Shown piece by piece: positions 10,304 through 21,164 of a stretch of 64,000 bases of DNA. Origin of the DNA: Dactylorhiza incarnata (taxonomy: Eukaryota > Streptophyta > Magnoliopsida > Asparagales > Orchidaceae). Numbering within the stretch: the stretch's first letter is position 1; every line of letters starts with the position of its first letter. The stretch covers positions 868,001 to 932,000 of the forward strand of contig JAWHQI010000503.1 of NCBI GenBank assembly GCA_033032865.1, written 5' to 3'. The notes beneath the pieces are model-generated. The model did no database searches. It saw nothing but the letters and a program-made list of their open reading frames with translations, and was not told the origin of the DNA. Position numbers and translations under genes: made by a program.

Positions 10304-10890
10304 TTGGAGGGCACTAACAGCCAACCAAAACTTGCCTAGGGGAGAGAGCCTAAAAGATCGGATCTCCCCCAAGGTGCCCTTAAGGGTCTATTTATAGATT
10401 TTCTAGTCTGGTCTGCAAATAACGTTAATCAGCCTTTTAGTTTTACTAATCGCACCCCCAATTGGTCTGCTAACAGCCTAACTCCGTTGTTCTGAAGGGC
10501 TATCGGCAACCCACAAAGGTATCTAGGTAATTTTCCCCCTAAAGCCTTCTGGGCGAGTGGTCTATGAAGGCACCTCTCGCCTAACCTCTCGCGTGCTAGA
10601 CCTCCCGGTACCCGCGGGGCGAGGGGGCGAGTGGCCCTTGAGGGCGCCACTCGCGGGGCCCTTGGTCCTCTGGGCGAGTAGGATCCTGCCCCTCACTTGT
10701 CCAGTCGCTGTTGCACCTGCGCTCCCACCGCGTGAGTGTCTCACGAGTGCCCCCCGCGAATGGGGTTGCACTCGCCCTGAGGCTCTTCGGGCCTCTCTTG
10801 ACCTGGGTGAATGCCCTCCTTGCTTGCTCTCTTGTCCGTCTCAAGTCTGGGTCCCCACTCAACAAATACGGGGTTGTACTGTCATCTTCT
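10304..10890 (-). repeat. Gypsy 5' LTR, right part
   Basis: Continues the LTR begun at 3583 after the target copy ttgga. A TATA-like CTATAAATAG lies on the minus strand near 10388-10398. The second half is GC-rich with repeated 'ggcgag/ctcgcc' units, as in the related LTR at 38693. The outer end is not certain: it lies between about 10883 and 10945, where copia coding sequence of the opposite strand starts. The overlapping open frames here (10557-10979) are repeat-driven and not genes. Confidence 0.55.
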
Positions 10891-10944
10891 TGTCCCCACT
10901 CCTCATTCTCACCACATGTTATGCCCTAGCATTTTCACGGGGAC

Positions 10945-11215
10945 TAGTAGAATTAGGGATGTTACATGAGTTCATCTAACCAATATTGAACTAAAGTGTG
11001 ACAACAAGAGTGATATTGGCCTAACAAACAACCATGTTCATCACTTTAGATCCAAACACATAGACGCAAGACATCACTTCATTAGGGATCACCCAAATAA
11101 AGAACATATTCATGTAAACTTTATAGGAACTGAATAATAACTTGCGGACATCTTTACAAAGCCTCTACCCGATGCACGATTTGCTTTGCTTTGCTTAGGC
11201 TAGAATTATGGGTTT
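10945..11215 (+). pseudogene. Copia RNase H C-terminal remnant
   Basis: The plus-strand frame from about 10997 reads CDNKSDIGLTNNHVHHF, then KHIDARHHFIRDH and LADIFTKPLPDARFA, the conserved end of copia RNase H (compare KHIEIEHHFIREK in the intact element). Two consecutive stop codons (TAATAA) lie just before LADIFTKPL, and a frame break lies near 10970. The rest of pol is missing, so the element was truncated by the gypsy material to its left. Confidence 0.85.
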
Positions 11216-13365
11216 TGTACATCTTAGCTTAAAACGACAAACCCGAGTGTTTTTTGTGTATTCTTGTCTGATTTCTTTGCTCTAATACATAGCTCTTACG
11301 CTGAACAATCCTAATCAGGCGAAAATTTTCAAAAACACGCATTTTTCCTGAAAATACAACTTATGTTACTAGCGCACGATGGTATGTGTTACCGCTGGTG
11401 GTGGGTGTTATCGCTGGCGGTAGTATAAAATCCTGAATTTGTTATTTCTTGTATAAGTTCTGTATTTATATTTATTTCCTATTACTCTCTAAATAATAAA
11501 AACAAAAAAATATAAGTTAAACAAATAAAAAATCAAACATAACATGTTTTTTTCTTCTTTTTATATCAAAAATCAACTACAAAATTGAAAAACAAACTAA
11601 AACCACAAAAATATGTGTTCAATTGTCTTAATATTGTTTTCAAAAAATTAAAAATTTATAAAAACCGATTAATATTCATTGAAATATTTCAAGGACGATT
11701 AGGTTTATCTTTTCAAGATTAAAATATAATGTTAAATTTAAACTCCAAGTATTTTAAACATTGTTTTGTGTCATGCCTTGAACATTATTTTGCAATGTGC
11801 AATGAAATTGATTATAGAAATCATGTGTATGATTGCTTAACATGTCTCTAAGTATGAGTAATGTTTTATTTTTGATAATGATTTACTCACTCACATATTT
11901 GATAATCTACATATGATTTTAATCTTACTATTGCATGATTGTGTAGTGTAACAACTTAATATTATTGGATGTGTGATTAGTTTACATATATCACATAAAA
12001 ATCTCTTTCATGCACCCATATTTAAAGAAATGTGTTCATTCAAAAACTCTATGTTTGCAAAAACAAGTGAATTCAGAGACTTTTGTTATTAAACTAAAAT
12101 TCCAATTAATGAATAATTGACAAAGATAACTCCACCAAACATACTCACCCGCCTAATAAGTCTTAATGAGTATTGTGAGGTTGAGCACCTTGGAGAGAAT
12201 TGTAAAGTGTCTTGTACAAACACTTCTATACACTACTTCTTCTTATACACTAGATCACAAATAAATCAAAAAACATAATATACGTGATCCCACAAGCACT
12301 ACTTTGCGCCCTGATAAGTCTTAATGAACATTGTGTGTGCAGAGCACCTTGGTAGTTGTACTATTTTTTATGTGCATTGAAATCAAATATAGCCCTTTGG
12401 GTGAAAGTAATTCTAAAAATGCATGTTAGACAATGTTGTGTTTATTCCATTATATATGTCATGTGTTTTGATTAAATCATTTGTATACTCTTATCAAAAA
12501 CACTATTCGTACATATCATTATCTCTTGTAAGACTTCTACTCAAGAGAATTGGAGTCTAATGCATATCTATATTTTTTCTCTACAATCTTCGGTAGATGC
12601 ACTAGATAGCATTGCATAATCTCTACATTGTATAAGTTTACTTGAATTACAAATCTAAAACATTGTTTCTTTCTATCATGTCTTGATAAAGTAGATCATG
12701 CTAACATTTTACAAAAACTTATTTTCCGCTACACCTTGTATGCTCAATCTTGATTATTTACTCTCTAAACAAATGCTAGTATGTTTTTGATAACAAATGA
12801 TATTCGATCTTGGTCTACAATTGATAAAACATCGATTTTCTACTAGACTAAAACTCTTACTCATTTACTATGCTTCAAACTCATATAATGATGTTTCTTT
12901 ACAAAATCTTTCAATATGCTTTCCACAAATTTTACTACTTGTAAGACCAATCATTAATATTTTCTTACCCAACAAGTGGTCTTGTTTACTAAACTAATGG
13001 TACCCCACACTTACACATCCAATTTCTTTGACTCATTCACCATGTGATATGTCTAAGTCATAAATCCTTGTTATGCTCATTTCAGTCTCTACAAACATAT
13101 TAACTTTTAAATGATATATTTTCTCTCCACCCTATTTTGTTAATACCAAAAAAGGGAAAATAACTTTGAAACTTTGAAAGAAATTCACACTTAAGGGGAG
13201 TAGACTACATATGATGCTTTGATGTAGGGGGGCACTCACATAGGGGGAGCATCTATATAGGGGGAGCATATGCATACTATCACGCTTATCATTTACTATA
13301 AACACAGTTCTAATATTTGAATTATTTCTTTCTAAGAGGATCTATTACTATCAAAAGAGAGAGTT
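11216..13365 (+). mobile_element. Long 3' untranslated region of the truncated copia element
   Basis: About 2.1 kb of AT-rich DNA with no credible coding frame, between the RNase H remnant and the LTR at 13366. Near the end it holds 'cttaaggggagta' (13190), several 'tagggggagca' blocks and a purine tract (aaaagagagagtt, 13353-13365) directly before the LTR, suitable as polypurine tract. Such long 3' UTRs are seen in SIRE-type copia elements, but that sub-lineage assignment is inferred. Confidence 0.55.
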
Positions 13366-15170
13366 TGTTGGAATATGTTTTCCACATCTCTTGGTTTGAT
13401 AATAACAAATCTCATTATATTTGATCATATTTGTTATGTGTTTATAGTGTGCAGGAACACTAGCTTTCAAGCCCATATGAGTATGAAAAAGAAAGACGAT
13501 GATCCTCTATCATTACGACGCTCTGTTGCTATCGCAGCGCGTTAACGCTACCGCTGGCAGTAGCTTCTGCATACTTGGAAATATCGTCGAGATAGCAATA
13601 TCGTGGAAAACGGAATATCAACGTGACTCATATATATAAAGTTCTATCGCGACGCGTTAACATTACCGCTGCCGATAACGTTGGCATATTTGGAAATAGC
13701 GTCGAGAAGGAAATGTCGTCGAGAAAGGAATGTCGACGGGATTCTGATATAGCAAGTCCTACAGCGGCGGGTTAAGGCTAACGCCCGGCGGTAACTTATG
13801 GAAGTCCAGGAATCATGCTGCTGATTGAGGAGCAAAAAAGGAAGGAGATCTGATTGCAAGGAAACATATTGTACTGCCACGTTAGTATTACTGCAGCGCG
13901 GTAAGATGCACTGTCAAATTTGGAGCCAGAATGTTACCAAAGATAGCTCAATCCGCGTGCCAGCCTATTGCCTAAAGTGGCTACCGCTCGACGGTAGCAC
14001 TACCGCTGACACTAGGATTTGAGTCTATTTAAAGAGTGGTCCTCCACCGTTTAGCGGTGCTGATTGACGACGCAACAAAGTCGGAACTCTTATAGCTTCG
14101 TGAGAGTCTCCTCCTTTCAGCCAAGAGAACTTCATCAATGCTCGTGAACGCTAAGAACTTGAAGAAGGATTGATCACGCTTACATCATCTTCAAGTTCAA
14201 CATATTTTAGTTTCATTATTGTTTTTAACTCTTATTTTTGTCGCTAGAGAAATTCGCCCATGTGTTGGTTGTGGAGACTCGACGCAACCAACTCGACCAA
14301 AAGCCCGGACTGTTGGTGAAGGTGCAATCTATCCTTTATAGAGGTGGTCACCCGAGCAGGATCCACGAGGCAGCCAGTTAGGCCCACGGGGGACATGCCC
14401 TTCCGCTTGGAATAGCGCAGCACGCCGGGGCAATTGCTGACCGCAGCCCAACAATCCCCCCAGTAACGACCCGGGGTTTCGAACTCACGACCCCCTCTGA
14501 TACCACTTGTGGGGACTCGACGCAACCAACTCGACCAAAAGCCCGGACTGGTGGTGAAGGCGCAATCTATCCTTTATAGAGCTGATCACCCGAGCAGGAT
14601 CCACGGGGCAGCCAGTTAGGCCCACGGGGGACACGCCCTTCCGCTTCGAATAGCGCAGCATGCCGGGGCAATTGCTGACCGCATCCCAACATTGGCGACT
14701 AGGGCCTTGGGAGGACTAGGGAAACTCACTGCGTGGGTTTGGTGACTAGTCCTAGGGTTAGATCTAGGGGAGGCTCGAGGCCTCATTTGGGAGAGATAAG
14801 CTAGAGTCAACCGATACTTAGGAGAAGAGTCGGTGTAGAAAAACAAAAAGGATTTTACATTCACCTCAATTCCAAGCGTCATTGTGATTAAGTTTTGTAA
14901 TCATGTTTAAAGCAATAATATTATCGTTTTCTCTGACATTGATGTGTTATCTCTGATCTTTGGAATCTAAACTAAAAAGAGCTTTCGGTCACTAACGCCG
15001 AGCCGTAACTTCTACCGCTGGCAGTAGCAACAGATGCTTCATCTCTCTTGCATCGTGCAACACAATTTCATAAAAGCTTACATCATTATCTTGACTGAAA
15101 TATTTTCATAAAATATAATCAACATATTTGCATAATATCACCTAAGCTTTACAAAGTTTTTAAACCCTTA
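13366..15170 (+). repeat. Copia LTR copy 1 (3'-truncated, carries a TRIM)
   Basis: Starts TGTTGGAATATG and matches the second copy at 15344 over most of its length. It is interrupted by a 422-bp TRIM at 14270-14691. It ends at 15170 in 'aaaccctta', where the second copy continues 'ttcacccc'; here it runs instead into a second copy of the 3' UTR. It contains several near-palindromes of the form taccgctggcggtag. Confidence 0.85.
14270..14691 (-). mobile_element. TRIM element, 422 bp with 184-bp terminal direct repeats
   Basis: Direct repeats 14270-14453 and 14508-14691 both start TGTGG.GACTCGACGC and end CCCAACA. Between them is only about 54 bp, holding a minus-strand primer site (TGGTATCAGAG, complement of 14495-14505) next to the right repeat. 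The flanks ttggt (14265-14269) and ttggc (14692-14696) form a 5-bp target duplication with one later change. The empty site is visible in LTR copy 2 (tgttggcgactag, about 16238). It has no coding capacity and must use another element's enzymes. Confidence 0.92.
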
Positions 15171-15343
15171 AGGGGAGTAAACTACATAGGATGCTTTGAT
15201 GTATGAGAAGCACTCATATAGGGGGAGTATCTATATAGGGGGAGCATATGCATACTATCACGCTTATCATTTACTATAAACACAATTCTTATATTTGAAT
15301 TATTTCTTTCTAAGAGGATCTATTATTATCAAAATGGAGAGTT
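15167..15343 (+). repeat. Duplicated 3' UTR block between two LTR copies
   Basis: About 177 bp matching 13190-13365: 'ttaaggggagta', the gggggag blocks, the cgcttatcatttactataaacaca stretch and the purine tract. Its presence between two LTRs shows a tandem duplication of the UTR+LTR end. Confidence 0.85.
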
Positions 15344-16752
15344 TGTTGGAACATGTTTTTCACATCTCTTGGTTTGAGAATAATAAATTTCATTATATTT
15401 GATCATATTTGTCATGTGTTTATAGTGTGCAGGAACATCAACTTTCAAGCCCCTATGAGTACGAAAAAGAAAGACGATGATCCTCTGTCATTGCGATGCT
15501 CTATTGCTATCGCAACGCGTTAACGCTACCGCTGACGATAGCTTCTGCATACTTGGAAATATCGTCGAGATAGCAATATCGTCGAAAACGAAAAGTTCTA
15601 TTGCGACACGTTAACGTTACCGCTGGCGATAACATTGGCATATTTGGAAACAACGTCGAGAAGGAAATGTCATCGAGAAAGGAATGTCGACGGGACTCTG
15701 ATATAGCAAGTCCTACCGCAGCGCGTTAAGGCTAACGCCTGGTGGTAACTTATGGAAGTCCCGCAATCATGCTGCTGATTGAGGAGCAAAAAAGGAAGGA
15801 GATCTGATTGCAAGGAAACATATTGTACTGTCGCGTTAGTATTGTCGCGGCGCGGTAGGATGGACTGTCAAATTTGGAGCCAGAATGTTACCAAAGATGA
15901 CTCAATCCACGTGTCAGCCTATTGCCTAAAGTGGCTACTGCTTGGCGGTAGCACTACCACCGACGCTAGGATCCGAGTCTATTTAAAGAGTGGTCCTCCA
16001 CCGTTTAGCGGTACTGATTGACGACGCAACAAAGCCAGAACTCTTACAACTTCGTGAGAGTCTCCTCCTTGCAGCCAAGAGAACATCATCAACGCTCGTG
16101 AACGCTAAGAACATGAAGAATGATTGATCACGCTTACATCATCTTCAAGTTCAACATATGAGGGAGTTTTCGATATTTTAGTTTCATTATTGTTTTTAAC
16201 TCTTATTTTTGTCGGTAGAGAAATTCGCACATGTGTTGGCGACTAGGGCCTTACGAGGACTGGGGAAACTCGCCGCGTGGGTGGGGCGACTAGGTTCTAG
16301 GGTTAGATCTAGGGACGGCTCGAGGCCTCATCTGGGAGAGATAAGGTAGAGTCAACCGGTACTTGAGAGAAGGGTCGGTATAGAAAAACAAAAAGTTTTT
16401 TACATTCGCTTCAATTCCAATTGTCATTGGGATTAAGTTTTGTAATCATGTTTAAAACAATAATATTATCTTTTTCTCTAACATTGATGTGTTATCTCTG
16501 ATCTTTGGAATCTAAACTAAAGGGAGCTTTCTGTCACTAACGGCGAACGGTAACTTCTACCGCTGGCGGTAGCTACAGATACTTCATCTCTCTTGCATCG
16601 TTCAACACAATTTCATAAAAGCATACATCATTGTCTTGACTAAAATATTTTCATAAAATATAATCAACATATTTGCATAATATCACCTAAGCTTTAAAAA
16701 GTTTTTAAACCCTTATTCACCCCCTCCCTCGGGGGCGCCTACAGATCCAACA
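15344..16752 (+). repeat. Copia LTR copy 2 (complete)
   Basis: 1409 bp from TGTTGGAACATG to GATCCAACA. It holds 'attcaccccctccctcgggggcgcc' near the end, the usual style of copia LTR 3' ends. No primer site follows, so it serves as the outer LTR. It lies 285 bp from the PPR stop codon. Confidence 0.8.
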
Positions 16753-17037
16753 TACACGAACATATTTTTTTTCATATACAAGGTGATTAAATTAATACTC
16801 TTGGGTGGCTTAGCAATCTCTCCCACGGGATTCAATCAGTAGTTTTTCAACACCATCAAATATGATGCATCAACAACACACTCAACCATGTGGAGTTGTC
16901 GTGGGAGTTACCCGCCCTTGCACCTCGGTCAACCATGGCTGAAGCAGCCAAGATCCAGGCGAGCCACAAAGGGCATAAGCCTGCTTGATCCATATCAAAT
17001 CTTCGGCTCCGATAGCACTTCTTAGGGATTCCAGCTA
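16753..17037 (-). other. 3' flank of the PPR gene
   Basis: Unique-looking sequence between the copia LTR and the PPR stop codon. It is likely to hold the PPR 3' UTR. I see no separate gene and no certain polyadenylation signal. Confidence 0.4.
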
Positions 17038-20001
17038 CTACCAGTAATCTTTGCAAGAACAAAATCCATCTCTGAAATGGTGGAACCGTTTGTTATCCCT
17101 GACGACGATCTCCCTTCCCACGACCTTGGACACCAACTTAACGGCACAATGGCAATCCCTGCACATTCTGATGTTCTTATTCACCCTAATCTTCGTAGCG
17201 GCGCTGGTATTCAACAGTCCATACACTATCGCCTGCTTCTCACTGTGCCACCTGAGCATCTCGAGCTTCTCAGCTTCATCCACCTCGTGAAGAACTGAAC
17301 CAGTATCCGGAACATATCCCATCTTAGAAATCTTCTCCTCCAAAATCGACCACATCCTACAAATCTCATCAGATTTCAAGTTAACTCCATCGCCGGCGGT
17401 GAAGCAGTGAACCTGTCCCTTCACATCAATCCAGCTGCACCCCGGATCCTTCCTCAGGCCATTGTTTCTGAGCATCTTCCTCACTCTTCTCACATCATCC
17501 CACCTCCCCGATCCAGCAAACAAGTTCGAAGTTAGAACGTAGTGCTCGGCCTTGTTCGGATCCAACTCCAGCAGCTTCTCCGCCACTCTCTCCCCCAAAG
17601 TTATGTCTCCATGAATTCTGCAGGACCCGAGCAATGAGCTCCATATTCTGGCATCAGGCTTTTCTGGCATCCCCTCGATGAGATGGACTGCATCATTTAA
17701 TCTCCCAGCCCTGCCGAGCAGGTCCGCTGCACAGGCGTAGTGCTCAAGTTTTCGTTCCACTCCTTTAGCACTCATTTGCTCGAAGTACTCCAGCCCGACT
17801 TCGACCAATCCGCCATGGCTGCACGCCATTAGAATGCCAATATAAGTGAACTCATCCGGGGTCAATCCCTCTACCTGCATTTTGCCAAACAGTTCCACCG
17901 CTTCCAACGCACGGCCGTTAACGCCATATCCAGTAATCATCACATTCCATGAAACATCATCCTTGGCATTTAACCTGTCGAAGATACTCCGAGCCTCGTC
18001 TATCGAGCCGCACTTCGCATACATGTCTACGATGGAGCTTCCGACGAACGCGTCTTCATCGAAGTCAGCTTTCAGAGCGAAGCAATGAGTCTCTCTTCCC
18101 AACCGAAGAGCGGATAGCTGACCGCACGCAATGAAAGCACCCGTTATTGCCACCAGAGAAGGCTCGTATCTATCCCGTTGCATTCGACGGAAAAGCTCAA
18201 GCGACTCATTCGGCATGCCGTTGTGGGAGCATCCGGAGATCATGGCGTTCCACGAGACTGAGTCAGTTTCTTCCATCGCATTGAACAGGGTTCTCGCGAC
18301 TGACATTTTTCGGCACTGGATGTAGAATGAGAGCAGAGAAATGCTAATGAAGCAATCCTTGTCCAGACCATTTCTCTGGATAAAGCCATGGATTGATCTC
18401 CCTTGACGGAAATACTTCAGATGCGCACAGGCCAAGAGCAAGCTGCCTATGGTGAACCAATCGGGTTGAAGCCCTGAATCAGTCATCTTTAGGAATACAT
18501 GGACTGCCCCGATCGGATCGCCATTTTGAGCACAACCGCCGATCAGTGCGTTCCACGAGCTCACCGTCTTCAACTCCATTCGATTAAAGACGTGTACAGC
18601 GGAATCAAGTGAGCCACATTTGGCATAGGCTGCAACAAGAGCATTGGGCACCAAGCTGTTGACCTCTAATCCATTCCGAACAACATAATCATGAATCTGC
18701 TTCACATAATCCAAGTGCGACGGCCTTAAACAAGCTGGCAAAACATTGAGGATGGTGACCTCGTTTGGCCTCATTCTCTCCTCCATTGACATAGCTTGAA
18801 GCAACTCGAAGACCCCATCGACATCAACGTTCCTAGCACAAGCACCGATCATGGCGTTCCAAGACACAGCGTTTCTATGTATGGTTTTCTCGAAGAGAGA
18901 CTGCGCTTCCACGAGGGATCCGCACTTTCCATACATATCAATCAAAGCATTATTCACCCTAAGTTCATGATGGAGAGCCGCTTTCAGTGCTAAGCCGTGA
19001 ACTAACCTCCCTAACTCTATCCATCCCTCAAAAGCACACATCGGCAGTAGGGTTACTAGAGTTGCGTCGTCGATCTGCAATATCTGCTCACCAACTGAGA
19101 CCATGTCGAGAAACAGTTCAAACCCTTCCAACATGAGGCCATTGTCTGAGAACACAGATAACAGTGTGTTCCAAGAGACCAGAGTCCTTTCAGGCATTCT
19201 ATCAAACACCTTCACTGCCTCATCAACAAAGCCGCATTTCCCATACATTGCCGTCAAGGAGTTATTTACAAAGGTATCTGAAGCCAAATCCAACTTTAAG
19301 ATCATCCCATGAACTCCCCGTCCCATTCCGGCATTCGAAACCCCTGCACATGACTTGAAGAGGCAGGGCAAAGTGAAGTTATCCGGCTTAAGCTCTGTTT
19401 CCGACAGCAACTGGCAAAACAGAGCTATGGCCTCTTCCCAGAGCTCGTTCTTGGAATACCCGCTGATCATGGCGTTCCACTGAAAGAGATTCCTCTGTTC
19501 CAGGTCATTGAAGACGGATTGGGATTCCAAGGAGGAACCGCAAGAGAAATACATCGTGATGAGCCGTGTGGTTAGAACGGGATTAGCCATGAGCTCTTTG
19601 GACAATGAGATGTGCTCATGGACTTTTCGGCCGAGTTCGAGGTCTCCTTCGTAGCCGCAAGCTTGAAGAAGGATGCTGAAAGAGTTGGACAGAGATGAAA
19701 TGTTGGAGATTTTAAGGTCGTGGCGGGAGAGGAGGAGGAATGCGTCGTTGAGACTGCCATTGCTGCAGAGGTTGGCGATTTCTTCAGCGAATGAGTTATC
19801 GGGAGACTGCGTTTTGGATGAAAGAGTGGATCTGCGGAAAACTTTGCTGGGAGAAAGGGAAAGTCGAGTGCTTGACGAGGAGAAGGAGAAAGAATAGGAG
19901 CAAGGAGACTTTTTGCGGTTTGTTGGATCGCAGATTGCAGCGATGGGATTGCGGGGTAGAAGAGAAGAGGAGCGCGGCGCTTCGGCTAATAGAACAGCCA
20001 T
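17038..20001 (-). CDS. PPR-DYW protein, organelle RNA editing factor candidate (987 aa)
   Basis: An intronless single frame, as is usual for plant PPR genes. Residues 1 to about 65 are Ser-, Arg- and Lys-rich with few acidic residues, fitting a chloroplast or mitochondrial transit peptide. Tandem PLS-type repeats follow (recurrent 'VSWNAMI', 'LIDMYGKCGS', 'NALVAAYAKCGS'), then the E/E+ region (KAEHYVLTSNLFAGSGRWDD, DPGCSW) and a complete C-terminal DYW domain. The domain has the PG box GYVPDT near 893, the HxE motif H919-E921, CxxCH at C947, C950 and H951, and the terminal KDYW. These are zinc and catalytic residues of the cytidine deaminase fold, so it probably deaminates C to U at specific organelle RNA sites. 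Repeat layout and the 'WSILEEKISKMGY' segment recall Arabidopsis At1g18485, from memory. It is the only convincing host gene here, with no disabling change. Confidence 0.95.
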   Translation of the reverse strand: MAVLLAEAPRSSSLLPRNPIAAICDPTNRKKSPCSYSFSFSSSSTRLSLSPSKVFRRSTLSSKTQSPDNSFAEEIANLCSNGSLNDAFLLLSRHDLKISNISSLSNSFSILLQACGYEGDLELGRKVHEHISLSKELMANPVLTTRLITMYFSCGSSLESQSVFNDLEQRNLFQWNAMISGYSKNELWEEAIALFCQLLSETELKPDNFTLPCLFKSCAGVSNAGMGRGVHGMILKLDLASDTFVNNSLTAMYGKCGFVDEAVKVFDRMPERTLVSWNTLLSVFSDNGLMLEGFELFLDMVSVGEQILQIDDATLVTLLPMCAFEGWIELGRLVHGLALKAALHHELRVNNALIDMYGKCGSLVEAQSLFEKTIHRNAVSWNAMIGACARNVDVDGVFELLQAMSMEERMRPNEVTILNVLPACLRPSHLDYVKQIHDYVVRNGLEVNSLVPNALVAAYAKCGSLDSAVHVFNRMELKTVSSWNALIGGCAQNGDPIGAVHVFLKMTDSGLQPDWFTIGSLLLACAHLKYFRQGRSIHGFIQRNGLDKDCFISISLLSFYIQCRKMSVARTLFNAMEETDSVSWNAMISGCSHNGMPNESLELFRRMQRDRYEPSLVAITGAFIACGQLSALRLGRETHCFALKADFDEDAFVGSSIVDMYAKCGSIDEARSIFDRLNAKDDVSWNVMITGYGVNGRALEAVELFGKMQVEGLTPDEFTYIGILMACSHGGLVEVGLEYFEQMSAKGVERKLEHYACAADLLGRAGRLNDAVHLIEGMPEKPDARIWSSLLGSCRIHGDITLGERVAEKLLELDPNKAEHYVLTSNLFAGSGRWDDVRRVRKMLRNNGLRKDPGCSWIDVKGQVHCFTAGDGVNLKSDEICRMWSILEEKISKMGYVPDTGSVLHEVDEAEKLEMLRWHSEKQAIVYGLLNTSAATKIRVNKNIRMCRDCHCAVKLVSKVVGREIVVRDNKRFHHFRDGFCSCKDYW

Positions 20002-21159
20002 TGCTGCGCCGTTTTAGCTCTGGTTTTCTCGTGTCAACTTCCTTCCCCAAATACAAAACAATAAAATGAAATATTAAGAAGTTGTGAAGATTGTGCCCAC
20101 TAGAATGAATTGAGGATAGGTTATGTGGAAAAAAATATGTAAATAAATGGCTTTTATTGCTAATTTAAATAATATATATTCGTGTGGTATTTACCTAAAC
20201 ACTTTAACAAAGTGCTGCAAAAAAAAATATTATTAAGTATACTTTGTATTTTCTCCGTGAATTTGGTCAAAAATGTCATTATCATAAAACGTATGTTTGA
20301 CAAGACAAAAGTTATGACCGCTACCAAGAAAATAAACTAGTTTTGAGCAAAAAAGGCATGAATTTTCTTGGATGAGGTCGGGCGTTCAAGAACGGTGGTT
20401 CATGACCACCATGTTCACGACCGCCACCACCGCGCCAAACGAAGCCTTAATCTGTATCTTCTGCTTAATATCATCTCTGCGCGGATCAATCAACATCCAT
20501 TTTGTTCAATAATTTAGGTCCGTCTTAGTTCGAGAGTCAAATAAATGGGCACAGTCAAATTAAAATTGACAACACAATTTTTACGTAAAAAAATTCAGAA
20601 AGAGAAAAATTCACGTGGTCTAAGTACACGTTTGATTTAGCGAGGGCCACATGTCACCTCTCGTTCTACAATGCTAAAAGAGTCTTCCAATGATTGTATA
20701 TGTCAGGGATACGCGTTCTGGAGGATGGTTGTGACGATATGTTCTGAAGAGTGGCGCGAGGCATGTTCTGGAGGGCGGAGCGCACTGACGAGTAGAGCAC
20801 CTTATGGCGGGTGGAGCCCCTTTTGGAGAGTCAGCATCTTCCAGTGAGTGGAGTGTCTTCGGGAGAGGGGGCTCATGAGGGAGCGTACTGGAGAGCGGCG
20901 CGCGGGGCACGTACTATACGATGGAGAGTAGAGAGACTTCTAGAGGGCGGAGCACCTTCTGGAGAGTGGATCGCCTTCCGGTGAGCGTAGTGTGTTCTAG
21001 AGAACGGGGCAGGCGCGTGGCGCACGGGAGCGGAGAGCGTGATGGTGTGCACCAGAGAGTTGTGCTTTGTTTGTGCGTTTAGAAGAGCATTACACGAGGG
21101 CAGTGGCGGAACTAGAAAATTTGTCCAACTCGGGCACTAAATAAATTTTAAATATAATA
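20002..21159. other. Intergenic region upstream of the PPR gene
   Basis: AT-rich for about 600 bp, which must contain the PPR promoter, then GC-rich repeated text (ggagagcgg/gcgcg) from about 20700. At 21005-21098 a stretch of about 90 bp nearly matches 41371-41462 ('gtgtgcaccagagagttgtgctttgtttgtgcg'). The short minus-strand frame at 20674-20910 is not supported as a gene. No clear TATA box stands out. Confidence 0.4.
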
Positions 21160-21164
21160 ATTAT

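Noticed and set aside
21096..21125. 'cagtggcggaactag' resembling a common plant DNA-transposon terminus
   Set aside because: No complementary end or target duplication was found on the other side of the Tat-like element.
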